A stretch of 64,000 nucleotides of DNA from Streptacidiphilus sp. PB12-B1b. Its GTDB lineage: Bacteria; Actinomycetota; Actinomycetes; Streptomycetales; Streptomycetaceae. Where the stretch lies: the NCBI RefSeq assembly GCF_014084125.1, contig NZ_CP048405.1, positions 3,410,001 to 3,474,000 on the forward strand, in the 5' to 3' direction. Positions 35,310 through 44,163 of the stretch are shown one piece after another (position 1 is the stretch's first letter; each line of letters starts with the position of its first letter). Both the position numbers and the translations under genes were made by a program. The notes beneath the pieces were generated by a model. It worked only from the letters and a program-made list of their open reading frames with translations, was not told the DNA's origin and did no database searches.

Positions 35310-35477
35310 GCACCCCGTCCAGCCGTTCGTGCGCTCCAACGGCGCCAGCAACCCACGTGTGTAGGCCAGCGCCGACTCCCGCGAATCGCTCCACGCGAAC
35401 CGGTGAGCAAACCGCTCATGCCCGGTCAGCCCGTCCGACCAGCGACGAGCATCGACCTCGGATATATCCCCACCCAT
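35310..35477 (-). pseudogene. IS701-type transposase relic (N-terminal piece)
   Basis: From ATG 35477 the minus frame has VDARRWSDGLTGHERFAHRF and then RESALAYTRGLLAPLERTNG. The block F-x-R-x-x-x-R-x-x-A-x-x-Y-x-R-G-L-L-A-P-L-x-R-x-N-G-W is the N-terminal signature of IS701/IS4-group transposases. The similarity stops after NGWT. About 55 codons remain of roughly 400. Confidence 0.7.
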
Positions 35478-35900
35478 GAAAGCCCAACGAGCGAACCCAA
35501 CACCCGGCCACGGTGAGCACCGTTGCAGTACCAAGGGAACGCCAAGAAAACGTGCGAGCGCGTACGGAGGGCGCCAGGAAGCCGGTCGGGCCCTTGCCCG
35601 GATCGTTGCCGTGGGCTGCAATGGCTGTCATGGGCCTTCTGATACGCAGCACCGACCGCGCCGTGAGTGCGCTGTGCTGTCCGGCCCCGCCGGTTCACTC
35701 CGGCCTGCGCCATGAGGACCAGCCGCCTCATCCGGGGCCCGGCCGTCCCCGTCAACGCGCCGCCCGGCGCTGACACGCGCCTACCCCACCCACGCGCCCG
35801 GTACCGCACCCGCGCCCGGCCGCGATCCCTTTCGCCTCTCCTGGACCCGGTCCGGGCCAGGTATCGACCTGCCCTGATCCCTGTACTGAACGGACCCATC
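35478..35900. other. Region without a supportable gene
   Basis: About 420 bp between the transposase relic and the SDR gene. Overlapping frames are low complexity and lack ribosome sites. Confidence 0.35.
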
Positions 35901-36740
35901 GTGCCCATCGACGACCTGCGCTTCACCGACCGCACGACCCTTGTCACCGGTGCCACCGAGGGAATCGGCCACCAGACCGCGCTGCGCCTGGCCCTGGGCG
36001 GCGCCCGGGTCATCGTGCACGGCCCCACTGAGGACAGTGCCGCCATGGCCGTCGAGCACCTGGTCGCCGCCGGTGCTCCGGCCAGGGGCCTGGAGATCGC
36101 CGCGGCTGACTTCGCCCAGCTGGAGCAGGTCGGCCGATTGGCCGCGCACCTGGCCGACCGGCACCAGCGGCTGGATCTGCTGGTGCTCAACGCCGGCATT
36201 GCCGGACCCGAGCGCCGCACCCTCACCGATGAGGGCAACGAACTGTGCTTCCAGGTCAACTACCTGGCACCGTACCTGCTCACCCGTCTTCTGGAGCGTC
36301 CGCTGGCGCGCGGCACGGACAGCCGCATCGTCGCCCTGAGCTCCAGCCTGCACCGCACCGCCAACATCGACTGGACCGACCTCACCCGCGCCAAGCGGTA
36401 CTCCCGCATCTCCGCCTACGGGCAGTCCAAGCTGGCACTGACCACCTTCGTCACCGCAGTCGCCCACTGGCTCCCCGAGAACCACACCGCGATCAGCGTC
36501 CACCCGGGCGTCGCCGAGACCGCCGTCCGGCCGCTGTACGGAACCTCGGGACGCCCGGCCGCCGAGGTCGCCGAGACCGTCCTGACGCTGTGCTCACCCG
36601 CGACCGAGGTGGTCAACGGCGGCTACTACGACCAGCTGACCCCCACCACCCCCGGTACCCAGGTCACTGAGAAGCGCTCGGTCGACCGCCTGCTCAAGCT
36701 CAGCGAACGACTCACCCAGCTTGTGCCGCAATCGGTCTGA
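35901..36740 (+). CDS. Short-chain dehydrogenase/reductase, retinol dehydrogenase-like
   Basis: 279 residues from GTG 35901. SDR features: TGATEGIG cofactor loop, LNAGIAGPE, catalytic Ser in ALSSSLHRT, and YxxxK in AYGQSKLAL, followed by HPGVAETAV. The length and the SSxxH block resemble the SDR group of protochlorophyllide/retinol dehydrogenase type. The start has no strong ribosome site, but the N-terminus MPIDDLRFTDRTTLVTGA is typical. Substrate unknown. Confidence 0.88.
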   Translation: MPIDDLRFTDRTTLVTGATEGIGHQTALRLALGGARVIVHGPTEDSAAMAVEHLVAAGAPARGLEIAAADFAQLEQVGRLAAHLADRHQRLDLLVLNAGIAGPERRTLTDEGNELCFQVNYLAPYLLTRLLERPLARGTDSRIVALSSSLHRTANIDWTDLTRAKRYSRISAYGQSKLALTTFVTAVAHWLPENHTAISVHPGVAETAVRPLYGTSGRPAAEVAETVLTLCSPATEVVNGGYYDQLTPTTPGTQVTEKRSVDRLLKLSERLTQLVPQSV

Positions 36741-36786
36741 CCATGCGTCACAGCAGCTTCCACCGTCACGTCACCACGAGGAATCC

Positions 36787-36861
36787 ATGTCCAAGCGCGC
36801 CCGGAAGAAGCACGACCGCCGCAAGAAAAGCGGTAACCACGGCTGTCGCCCCCATGCCTGA
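36787..36861 (+). CDS. 24-residue bL37-like ribosomal protein
   Basis: ATG 36787, preceded by ACGAGGAAT, encodes MSKRARKKHDRRKKSGNHG plus CRPHA. This matches in length and pattern the tiny actinobacterial large-subunit protein bL37 seen in mycobacterial ribosomes: a basic R/K-rich helix followed by N-H-G-K-R-P. Here the lysine of NHGKRP is a cysteine (NHGCRP). It is too short for routine gene calling. It follows an SDR gene and precedes a kdpA relic, so it could be a second, diverged copy. The family assignment rests on memory of the motif. Confidence 0.72.
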   Translation: MSKRARKKHDRRKKSGNHGCRPHA

Positions 36862-36957
36862 GGAGCGGTAGCCGCCGATCGACGAGACACGTTCCGGCGT
36901 CGGCCCCGAGCCATTCGGCCGGGGGCCGACGCAGTCCGACGTGCCGGCCGGCCACCG

Positions 36958-37419
36958 TCAGTGCATGCCGTCGGCCAGAGGGCCCCGGATCGGTGCCAGA
37001 CCGACGCACATGCCGACGGTCGCCGAGGCGAACGCCTGGACGCCGAGACCGGACATGACCGCGTGGTGACCGGTGGTGTTCTCACCCGCGTAGTTCTGCC
37101 AGCTGGTGCTGGTGGTGAAGCTGACGGCTGTGTCCAGGGCGAGCTGCCAGGGCATGCCGCGGTGGCCGGGTGACCAGGGCAGCCACTGCTGGCAGGTGAA
37201 CAGGCCGAACAGCGCGGCGATGCTCATGGCGGTGAACGCCATGCGTGCGGTGAAGTAGTGCCTTCAGTCCTGTTCGCGGTCGGAGTCGATGCCGCAGGCG
37301 CGGTAGAGGAGGCGTTCGGCCTTCCAGTGGCCGCCGCCGTCCGGGGCGCGGGCCACGTGATCGCCCAGCGGGACGTGCACAGCGACCAGCACGGAGAGAA
37401 GGAGCAGGGCTTTGTAAAC
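36958..37419 (-). pseudogene. kdpA: kdpA fragment (potassium-transporting ATPase A subunit)
   Basis: The frame from about 37419 reads VYKALLLLSVLVAVHVPLGD and WKAERLLYRACGID, matching the KdpA N-terminus. A TGA stands at the place of an expected Trp (SDREQD stop RHYFTARMAF). It continues with the first selectivity-filter region DTAVSFTTSTSWQNYAGE and GLGVQAFASATVGMCVG, then ends at 36958. Only about 150 of some 555 codons remain and kdpBC are absent. It is a dead high-affinity K+ uptake gene. Confidence 0.88.
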
Positions 37420-37440
37420 CCCTATCCGGATTCCACCCGG

Positions 37441-38178
37441 TCAGGCTTGGGCTGTGGGTCGGATGATGATCTCGTTGACGTCGACGTCGGCGGGCTGCTC
37501 GATCGCGAACTGGATCCCGCGGGCAACTGCCTCGGGGGCGATGGCCATCGCGTTCTTCGACTCGTTCATCCGCGCGCGCAGGTCCGGGTCGGGGACGGAT
37601 TCGATGAAGTCGGTTGCCACGAAGCCCGGTGAGACCATCGAGACGCGGATCGAGGGGCCGGCTTCCTGTCGCAGGCCTTCGGTAAGGGTGCGGGCGGCGG
37701 CCTTCGAGGCAGAGTAGACCGCCTGCCCGGGGACCGTCTTGTAGGCGGCGGTTGACAGAGTGTGGATGAACTGGCCGTGGCCTTGGGCGCGGAAGACGGG
37801 AAGGGCCGCGGCGATCCCGTGCAGGATTCCCTTCACGTTGATGTCGATCATCGCGTCCCAGTCGTCCAGCCGCAGCTCGTCCAGCGGCGATACGGGCCCG
37901 ACGCCGGCGTTGCCCACCAGGACGTCCAGCCGGCCGAACCTCTCCCGGGCCAGTGCCACCAAGGCGACCAGATCCTCGCGGCGGCGGACGTCGACCGCCC
38001 TGAATGCCACCTCGTCACGCTTGTCACCGAGTTCACCGGCCAGGTCAGCGAGCCGCTCCTCGCGGCGCGCTCCCAGGACGAGCTTGGCGCCCTCACGCGC
38101 CAGCAGACGGGCGGTGGCGGCGCCGATCCCACTGCTCGCTCCGGTGATCGCCACGACTTTGCCCTCGATGCCGGACAT
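37441..38178 (-). CDS. Short-chain dehydrogenase/reductase under TetR-type control
   Basis: 245 residues from ATG 38178 with ribosome site CGGAGG. Motifs are complete: TGASSGIG, VGNAGVGP, YSASKAAA (YxxxK) with TLSTAAYKT before it carrying the Ser, and SPGFVATDF. The C-terminus (PADVDVNEIIIRPTAQA) is typical of the YdfG/serine-dehydrogenase-like SDR group. It is divergent from the TetR gene; the two palindromes between them suggest it is that repressor's target, probably induced by a reactive carbonyl or drug-like compound. Confidence 0.92.
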   Translation of the reverse strand: MSGIEGKVVAITGASSGIGAATARLLAREGAKLVLGARREERLADLAGELGDKRDEVAFRAVDVRRREDLVALVALARERFGRLDVLVGNAGVGPVSPLDELRLDDWDAMIDINVKGILHGIAAALPVFRAQGHGQFIHTLSTAAYKTVPGQAVYSASKAAARTLTEGLRQEAGPSIRVSMVSPGFVATDFIESVPDPDLRARMNESKNAMAIAPEAVARGIQFAIEQPADVDVNEIIIRPTAQA

Positions 38179-38207
38179 CTCGTGCCTCCGCTCTAGAATC
38201 AGATAAA

Positions 38208-38252
38208 CGGACGCATGTCCGCAATGGACCCACAGTAACGGACATGCGTCCG
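38208..38252. promoter_or_regulatory. Two palindromic TetR-type operators
   Basis: CGGACGCATGTCCG (38208-38221) and CGGACATGCGTCCG (38239-38252) share the half-site CGGAC and are mirror images of each other. They are 31 bp apart centre to centre (about three helical turns) in the 121-bp space between the divergent SDR and TetR genes. This is a classical arrangement for repressing both genes. Confidence 0.85.
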
Positions 38253-38299
38253 TATAGACAAAACGGACCACCTTTCCGTGGCCCGGTTCGGAGGAATCA

Positions 38300-38899
38300 G
38301 TGGCGCAGCCCCGTCAGCGCGCGACGCGCTCGGACGCCGAGGACAACCGTGCGCGCATCATCGAGATCGCTCGCACTGCCTTTGCCGACAGTCCCGAGGC
38401 GTCGTTGCAGTCGATCCGGAAGACGTCCGGGGTCGGACAGGGAACCATGTATCGGCATTTCCCCAGCCGGGAGAGTTTGCTCCTCGCCGTCTACCGGCAG
38501 GACGTCGAGGCACTCATCGACGCCGCGCCCCGGCTGCTCGACCAGCACGAGCCCCTGGACGCGCTCCGCCTGTGGTTCGGCCAGCTCGCCGCATACGGCC
38601 GGATCAAGCACGGAGCTTCCCTGGCCGTCGAAGCCGCCACCCGCGCGGACCTCGGAAACCAGTACTACGCGCCGGTCATCACCGCGCTGGGCCATTTGCT
38701 CAGCGCCGGCAAGGCCGCCAAGCAGGTGCGGCCCGACGCCGACCCGGACGAGGTGCTGCTGCTCGTGTCGTTCCTGTGGAAAACCGACGGCGGGCCCCAC
38801 TGGCAAGAACGCACCGGCCACATGATCGCCATCGTCATCGACGGGCTGCGCGCCGGAACGCCTGGACTTGTCCGGTCGATCACGTGCGGAGCCAGATGA
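38300..38899 (+). CDS. TetR-family repressor, 3' end altered by an insertion sequence
   Basis: 199 residues from GTG 38300. The N-terminal helix-turn-helix is clear: RIIEIARTAFADSPEASLQS, then TSGVGQGTMYRHFPSRESLL. The ligand domain runs to about residue 188. The inverted repeat of the adjacent IS5-family element begins at 38864, so the last dozen codons (VRSITCGAR and stop) come from the element. Little of the domain seems lost, and function may be kept. Confidence 0.9.
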   Translation: MAQPRQRATRSDAEDNRARIIEIARTAFADSPEASLQSIRKTSGVGQGTMYRHFPSRESLLLAVYRQDVEALIDAAPRLLDQHEPLDALRLWFGQLAAYGRIKHGASLAVEAATRADLGNQYYAPVITALGHLLSAGKAAKQVRPDADPDEVLLLVSFLWKTDGGPHWQERTGHMIAIVIDGLRAGTPGLVRSITCGAR

Positions 38900-39866
38900 G
38901 GAGGGCGGCTGCGGTGACCGTGCCGAGGTAGACGTAGCCGCGTTTGTCGTAGCGCGTGGCCACCGCTCGGGCGTGCTTCAGCTTGTTGATGGCCCGTTCG
39001 ATGGTGTTGCGTTTCCTGTACCGCTCCTCGTTGAAGCCCGGTGGTCGCCCGCCGTGCGAGCCCTTGCGCAGGCGGGCGGCACGACTGTCCGTCTTCTGCG
39101 GGATCGCGTGCGGAATGCCGCGCCTGCGCAGGTACTCGCGGCACGGGCCGTAGCTGTAGGCCTTGTCTGCGGCCAGGCTGTCGGGTGTCGTGCGGGGCCT
39201 GCCCGGACCGGTCCGCGGGACGCGGATCTTCTCCAGCACGCGTTCGAACTGCGTGCAGTCCGCCCGCTGTCCCGGCGTGAGGACCAGGGACAGCGGGCGG
39301 CAGCGGCCGCCCGCACTCAGGCGGACCTTGGTGGTGAACCCGCCGCGCGAGCGGCACAGGCCCTCGCCGCCAGCACCACCTCCACCAGGCGGGCGACGAG
39401 GCTCTGCCACGGCGTCTCGTCCTGGTGTTCCCCTGCCCCGGCCCCCTTTGAGGCCAGGGCCGGTGGCCGGTCGGTGCGGGCGCCGGCCGCGTGCTGGTGG
39501 GCCCGCACGACGGTCGAGTCGACCGAGACGTCCCAGTCGATGTCGCCGACCGCGTCCGCTTCGGCCTGCACCTGCTGGAGCAGCCGTGCCCAGGTTCCGT
39601 CGGCCGACCACAGCCGATGGCGTTCGTAGACCGTCTTCCACGGCCCGAAGCGCTCGGGCAGGTCACGCCAGTGCACTCCGGTCCGCACCCGGTGCGGAAT
39701 CCCGTCGATCACCTGCTGGTGGTCCCGCCACCGGCCACAACGCCTGTTGCTGACCGGCAGGAACGGCCGCAGCCGTTCCCACTCGGCATCCGTCAGGTCT
39801 CCCCGCCCCATGCCCGAACCAACGAGCAAGCCAGGCGATAGTCACATGATCGGGCGGTCAAGTCCC
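38864..39866 (-). mobile_element. IS5-family insertion sequence, about 1.0 kb
   Basis: Terminal inverted repeats of 23 bp (38864-38886 and 39844-39866) match at about 19 positions (GGACTTG-TCC- ... CACxTGATCG). They enclose a two-frame transposase. No clear target duplication was found. The element is inserted at the 3' end of the TetR gene. Confidence 0.85.
38880..39811 (-). CDS. IS5-family transposase in two frames
   Basis: Frame A starts at ATG 39811 (MGRGDLTDAEWERLRPFL) and holds HRVRTGVHWRDLPERFGPWK and the first catalytic Asp region WDVSVDSTVVRAHQHAAG. Near the run AAAGGGGG, around 39450, reading must slip by -1 to enter frame B: RSRGGFTTKVRLSAGG, LAADKAYSYGPCREYL and KRNTIERAINKLKHARAVATRYD, which hold the other DDE residues. 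This A-run/G-run slip is the usual programmed frameshift of these elements. All catalytic blocks are present, so it could be active. Confidence 0.85.
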
Positions 39867-39925
39867 AGGAGCATTGTTGTGTGAAGCGCCGTTCGTGCTG
39901 GCGGAGCGGCTGAACGCCGCGCGCT

Positions 39926-41023
39926 AGGGCACGTATCCGGTTGTGATCAGTTTTGGGAAGTTGTCCTCGCGGTGCGTATTGATGCGGTAGACCCTGTTCC
40001 GTGACTCGAGTGCAACTATCCGATGCGGAGTGGGAGTTCATCGAGCCGTACCTGCCGATCGGTGAGTACGGCCCGTACCCCGAACGGCTGCGCCAACAGT
40101 TCGAAGGCGTGATCTGGCACTTCAAGACCGGCAGCCAGTGGCGTGAGACGCCCAGGGAGTTCGGTGCCTGGTCGAGCGTCCACAACCGCTTCCGTCAATG
40201 GCGAGACGCCGGCGTGTTCGAGGCCCTGCTAGAGGGCGCGATCGCGGAGGCAGCCAAGCGGGGCGAGGTGGACTTGTCCCTGGTCAGCGTGGATTCCACC
40301 ACCGTCCGGGCCCATCATGATGCCGCCGGGATGCACCTGGACCCGGACTCCTTGGCCGCCTTGGAGAAGGCCGCCGAGGAGGCGGAGAATGCCCGGCAAA
40401 AAGGGGAGGCCCGCAGGAACAAGACGGACATGACGGCCCCGGTGACGCGGAACGGGAAGAGCGGCGGCGTATCCGACGCCGATGCAAGCTCCGCCTGAAG
40501 GCCGCCCTGCTCGGACGCTCCAGGGGCGGACAGACCAGCAAGATCCATGTCGCGGGCGAGCGCAAGTGCCGCCCGCTGGCGTTCATCCTGACCGAGGGAC
40601 AGGCCGCCGACAGCCCGCAGTTCATCCCCGTGCTGAAAAGAGTCCGGGTCCGCGGACCCATCGGCCGTCCTCGAACACGTCCCGACGCGGTCGCCGGGGA
40701 TAAGGCCTACTCGTCCCGCGGCAACCGCGCCCACCTGCGCAAACGCCAGATCAAGGCGGTCATCCCAGAGAAGGTCGACCAGGCCGCCAACCGCAAGAAG
40801 AAGGGCAGCGGGGGTGGCCGGCCCGTCAGCCACGACGCCGAGCTCTACAAGGATCGGAACACTGTCGAGCGCCTGATCAACAGGCTGAAGGCCTGGCGAG
40901 GCATCGCCACCCGCTATGACAAGACTCCCGCGAGCTACCTCGCCGGCCTCCACCTTCGCGGCGCAATGATCTGGATCAAGGACCTCACCAGAGCCACCGC
41001 TTGATCACAACCAAATACGTGCC
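39926..41023 (+). mobile_element. IS5-family insertion sequence, 1098 bp, CTAG target duplication
   Basis: Inverted repeats of 22 bp (39926-39947 and 41002-41023; GGCACGTAT--GGTTGTGATCA) match except at two adjacent bases. CTAG lies immediately outside both ends (39922-39925 and 41024-41027), a 4-bp duplication typical for IS5-group targets. The element sits only 59 bp from the previous one. Confidence 0.93.
40001..41004 (+). CDS. IS5-family transposase in two frames
   Basis: Frame A (GTG 40001 to 40498) has the N-terminal region LSDAEWEFIEPYLPIGEYGP, GSQWRETPREFGAWSSV and the first Asp in SLVSVDSTTVRAHHDAAG. Near CAAAAAGGGGA, around 40395-40405, reading must slip by -1 to reach frame B: RSRGGQTSKIHVAGERKC, VAGDKAYSSRGNRAHL and DRNTVERLINRLKAWRGIATRYD, ending at 41004. 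This is the usual two-frame layout and the DDE triad is complete. The copy looks recent, given nearly perfect ends and duplication. Confidence 0.87.
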
Positions 41024-41171
41024 CTAGTGATCGTCTGCCGCGCGTTCAACACCTTTTCATGCGCAGCACCATGACATGTACTCGTAAGTCACCTAGCTTT
41101 GACCGTGCTACGCGCGTTGCACACCCCATTCCGCTCCCCGTGCCCTACCCCTATCTGCATCAGGAGCTCAA

Positions 41172-43187
41172 TTGAGAGCCGTCCGCCGCCGTCTCATCCA
41201 GTCGCTCACGGCCTGCGCTGCGGTCGCCACGGCAGCGATCCTGCCGGGCGCCGTGACCGCACACGCCGCCAGTAACTACTCGCTAGTGGTTCTGCCCGAC
41301 CAGGGCGAGAGCGCAATCTACAACTTCGTCAACTCGGCCACGAAGTCGATCGACATCACGATCTACGAGCTGCGCGACGCCACGCTCGAGAACGACCTGG
41401 TCGCCAAGGAGAAGGCGGGCGTCGCCGTCCGGGTGATCCTCGACGGCAAGCAGACCTCGGTCAACGACGCCGCGTACACCACCCTCACCAATGGTGGTGT
41501 CGGTGTGACGTGGTCCTCGGCGGCGTTCGTCTACACGCACCAGAAGACGATCACTGTGGACGGTACTGAGTCCTACATCTCCACCGGCAACTTCGACACG
41601 ACCTACTACGCGACCTCACGCGACTACGGCGTCTTCGACGAGACGGCGTCGGACGTCAGCGCGATCGAGGCGGTGTTCAACGCCGACTACGCCAAGACCT
41701 CCATAACACCGTCCGACGGCGCCGACCTGGTCTGGTCGCCCACCGACTCGCAGACCCAGATCCTCGGCCTGATCAACGGGGCCCAGCACAGCCTGGACGT
41801 CGAGGAGGAGGAGTTCGGCGACACCACGCTGGTCAACGCGATCGTCGCCGACGAGCAGCGCGGCGTGAAGGTGCGCGTCGTCGCTGAGAACGAGAGCAAC
41901 ACCTACACCACCGAGCTGAACCAGGTGACTGCGGCCGGCGGCCAGGTCACCACCTACACCAGCTCGACCGGCTACTACATCCACGCCAAGGCCATCATCG
42001 CCGACTACGGCACCTCCACCGCCAAGGCGTTCGCGGGCTCGGAGAACTTCTCCTCCAACTCGCTGAACAGCAACCGCGAGCTGGGCCTGATCGTCAGCGA
42101 CTCCGGCGTGGTCAGCGGCCTGGAGCAGGCGTTCAACAGCGACATGGGCAGCTCGTCCAGCGGCAGCGTCACGGTGACCAACCCCGGCAACCAGACCGGC
42201 ACCGTCGGCACCGCGGCCAGCCTGCAGATCAGTGCGAGCGACACCGCGACCGGCACGCTGGGCTACTCGGCCACCGGACTGCCGGCCGGCCTGTCGATCA
42301 ACTCCTCGACCGGCCTGATCTCCGGTACCCCCACTGCGGCCGGGACCTCCAGCGTGACGGTGACCGCCACCGACTCCACCGGCCCTGCCGGCCAGACCTC
42401 CTTCACCTGGACGGTCACCGCGCAGGGTGCGAACACAGTGACGGTGACCAACCCCGGCAACCAGACCGGCACCGTCGGCACCGCCGCTTCGCTGCAGATC
42501 AGCGCCTCTGACTCGGCGAGCGGCCAGACCCTCGCCTACTCCGCGAGCGGTCTCCCCGCGGGTCTGTCGATCAACTCCTCGACGGGTCTGGTCTCCGGCA
42601 CGCCCACGACGTCCGGCACCTCCAACGTGACGGTCACCGCGACCGACACCGCCGGCGCGTCCGGCTCGCAGTCCTTCACCTGGACCGTCAACCCCAGCAG
42701 CGGTGGCGGCTGCACCGCGCAGCAGTTCCTCGGCAACCCCGGCTTCGAGACCGGCTCGGCCTCGCCGTGGACCGCCTCCTCCGGTGTGATCAGCGACAGC
42801 GCCTCCGAGCCGGCGCACTCCGGCAGTTGGGACGCGTGGCTGGACGGCTACGGCAAGACCACCACGGACACCCTCGCCCAGTCCGTGTCCGTCCCGGCCG
42901 GGTGCACCACGGCGACGTTCTCGTTCTGGCTGCACATCGACAGCGCCGAGACCAGCAAGACCACGGCCTACGACACCCTGAAGGTCCAGGTCCTGAACAG
43001 CTCCGGCACGGTCCTCGGCACGCTGGCGACCTATTCCAACCTCAACGCGGCGAGCGGCTACCAGCAGCACACCTTCAGCCTGGCGAGCCACATCGGCCAG
43101 ACCGTGACGCTGAAGTTCACCGGCGCGGAGGACTCCGAGTACCAGACCTCCTTCGTGGTCGACGACACGGCGCTGAACGTCTCCTGA
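41172..43187 (+). CDS. Secreted phospholipase D-like protein with two Ig-like repeats and a C-terminal beta domain
   Basis: 671 residues from TTG 41172, which follows the ideal site CAGGAG. A signal peptide (RAVRRRLIQSLTACAAVATA, cleaved after AHA) precedes two PLD half-domains. The first HKD motif is HQKTITVDG with STGNFD (residues ~123-145), the second HAKAIIADYG with GSENFS. Both H-x-K-x4-D sites are intact. Residues ~335-415 and ~420-500 are two near-identical putative Ig (He_PIG) repeats beginning SVTVTNPGNQTGTVGTAAS. The last ~155 residues form a jelly-roll-like domain (FLGNPGFETGSASPW). It probably hydrolyses phosphodiester bonds (lipid or nucleic acid) outside the cell; the substrate is open. 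Confidence 0.92.
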   Translation: MRAVRRRLIQSLTACAAVATAAILPGAVTAHAASNYSLVVLPDQGESAIYNFVNSATKSIDITIYELRDATLENDLVAKEKAGVAVRVILDGKQTSVNDAAYTTLTNGGVGVTWSSAAFVYTHQKTITVDGTESYISTGNFDTTYYATSRDYGVFDETASDVSAIEAVFNADYAKTSITPSDGADLVWSPTDSQTQILGLINGAQHSLDVEEEEFGDTTLVNAIVADEQRGVKVRVVAENESNTYTTELNQVTAAGGQVTTYTSSTGYYIHAKAIIADYGTSTAKAFAGSENFSSNSLNSNRELGLIVSDSGVVSGLEQAFNSDMGSSSSGSVTVTNPGNQTGTVGTAASLQISASDTATGTLGYSATGLPAGLSINSSTGLISGTPTAAGTSSVTVTATDSTGPAGQTSFTWTVTAQGANTVTVTNPGNQTGTVGTAASLQISASDSASGQTLAYSASGLPAGLSINSSTGLVSGTPTTSGTSNVTVTATDTAGASGSQSFTWTVNPSSGGGCTAQQFLGNPGFETGSASPWTASSGVISDSASEPAHSGSWDAWLDGYGKTTTDTLAQSVSVPAGCTTATFSFWLHIDSAETSKTTAYDTLKVQVLNSSGTVLGTLATYSNLNAASGYQQHTFSLASHIGQTVTLKFTGAEDSEYQTSFVVDDTALNVS

Positions 43188-43208
43188 CCAGCACCACCTC
43201 CTTGGAGA

Positions 43209-43234
43209 GATCCCGGCCGATCACGGCCGGGATC
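43209..43234 (+). terminator. Terminator hairpin after the PLD-like gene
   Basis: GATCCCGGCCG and CGGCCGGGATC are perfect 11-bp arms around the loop ATCA, 22 bp beyond the stop codon. No U tract follows, as is common in these genomes. Confidence 0.8.
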
Positions 43235-43424
43235 GTGGAGGCCGCGACCCGGCTGGGAGCGGAATCAGTGCGGATACTGGGCTGCTACCGGCATCCGGAC
43301 GGGCGCACGACACTTTGACCCCCCAAGGGAGCAGCCGCTTCCCCGGCCGACTGCGGGACGGTTCAGCGCCAAGGACATGCGGGCGGTCATGCGCCGCACG
43401 CTCCCTGTGCGCGCCGGCCTGTTC

Positions 43425-43563
43425 CCTCAGGAACGACACCTGGCTCCACACCCGAGCCGCCGCCCTCAACCTCCGCCGCCTGATCAACGGAGTCAGACAT
43501 CAGGCAAGAACTCACATACCGCCCTCTAGGTGGGCGTTCAGAGAGCCCTATTCCGATAAGTAG
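43425..43563 (+). pseudogene. Possible transposase C-terminal relic
   Basis: The frame ending at 43563 contains LRNDTWLHTRAAALNLRRLI, a block like the C-terminal W-L-H-T-R-A-A-A-L-N-L-R of some IS1182-type transposases. About 45 codons are recognisable. The remainder of 43235-43424 holds nothing I can assign. Confidence 0.4.
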
Positions 43564-43588
43564 CTTTCGCCCCTGCCAGAACGAGCAC

Positions 43589-43816
43589 GTGGACCTGTGG
43601 GTCGCCGTCCAGGGTGAGGGCACCCCGGCACTGGCCGGGCAGGATCCCGTGGCTGTCTTCGCCGCGGCGGCGGACTGCCTGCGCGAGGGCCCCCGCTACA
43701 CAGTGCAGGACGTGCGCTGGGAGTGCCGGGAGACCGAACCCGGTTACGCGCTACGGCTCCTCCTGTGCCACCCGGTCGAAGAAGCCGATCACTTGGCCGC
43801 CCTGCAGCAGGCCTGA
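43589..43816 (+). CDS. Small hypothetical protein, 75 residues
   Basis: GTG 43589 opens a frame with normal composition and no low complexity: VDLWVAVQGEGTPALAG, then REGPRYTVQDVRWECRE and LLLCHPVEEADHLAAL. I do not recognise a family. It looks like a compact alpha/beta protein. The ribosome site is weak. Confidence 0.5.
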   Translation: MDLWVAVQGEGTPALAGQDPVAVFAAAADCLREGPRYTVQDVRWECRETEPGYALRLLLCHPVEEADHLAALQQA

Positions 43817-44163
43817 GACACCACGGACTGCCGGGACGCAGCAAGACGAAGCCAGGCCGGGATCGCGCTCGTGGTCCTGGCCCTGCGGGTCTCGGGCTTC
43901 GTTCTGCGCGGTGCCAGTCCCGGCTGCGGTAAGCGCCGTTGGCACCGCCGGTAATCTCTGGAGGCAGCCTGCTGAGCCCCCTTCCCAGGGGCGAGGGCCG
44001 CATCGGACTGCCATACCGCGGTGGGGCGGGCGCGCGGGAACGGCTACGTGGACCGCGGCCGATGTGGGTCCGTCAGCGGGTGGCTCCGTCGTCCGAGCCG
44101 CGTCTGACCGCTCGCAGGGGGCCTCGGTGCCCCGGTCGCTGACTGCGGCCTGCGGGGCGGTGG
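43817..44163. other. Region without a supportable gene
   Basis: 347 bp between the small ORF and the converging response regulator gene. No recognisable gene; low-complexity frames only. Confidence 0.35.

Noticed and set aside
43221..44163. Search for tRNA or small RNA genes in the GC-rich gaps
   Set aside because: No cloverleaf with a TTC-loop pattern (GGTTCGAATCC-like) or CCA end was found in this or other gaps; the only strong hairpins were terminators.
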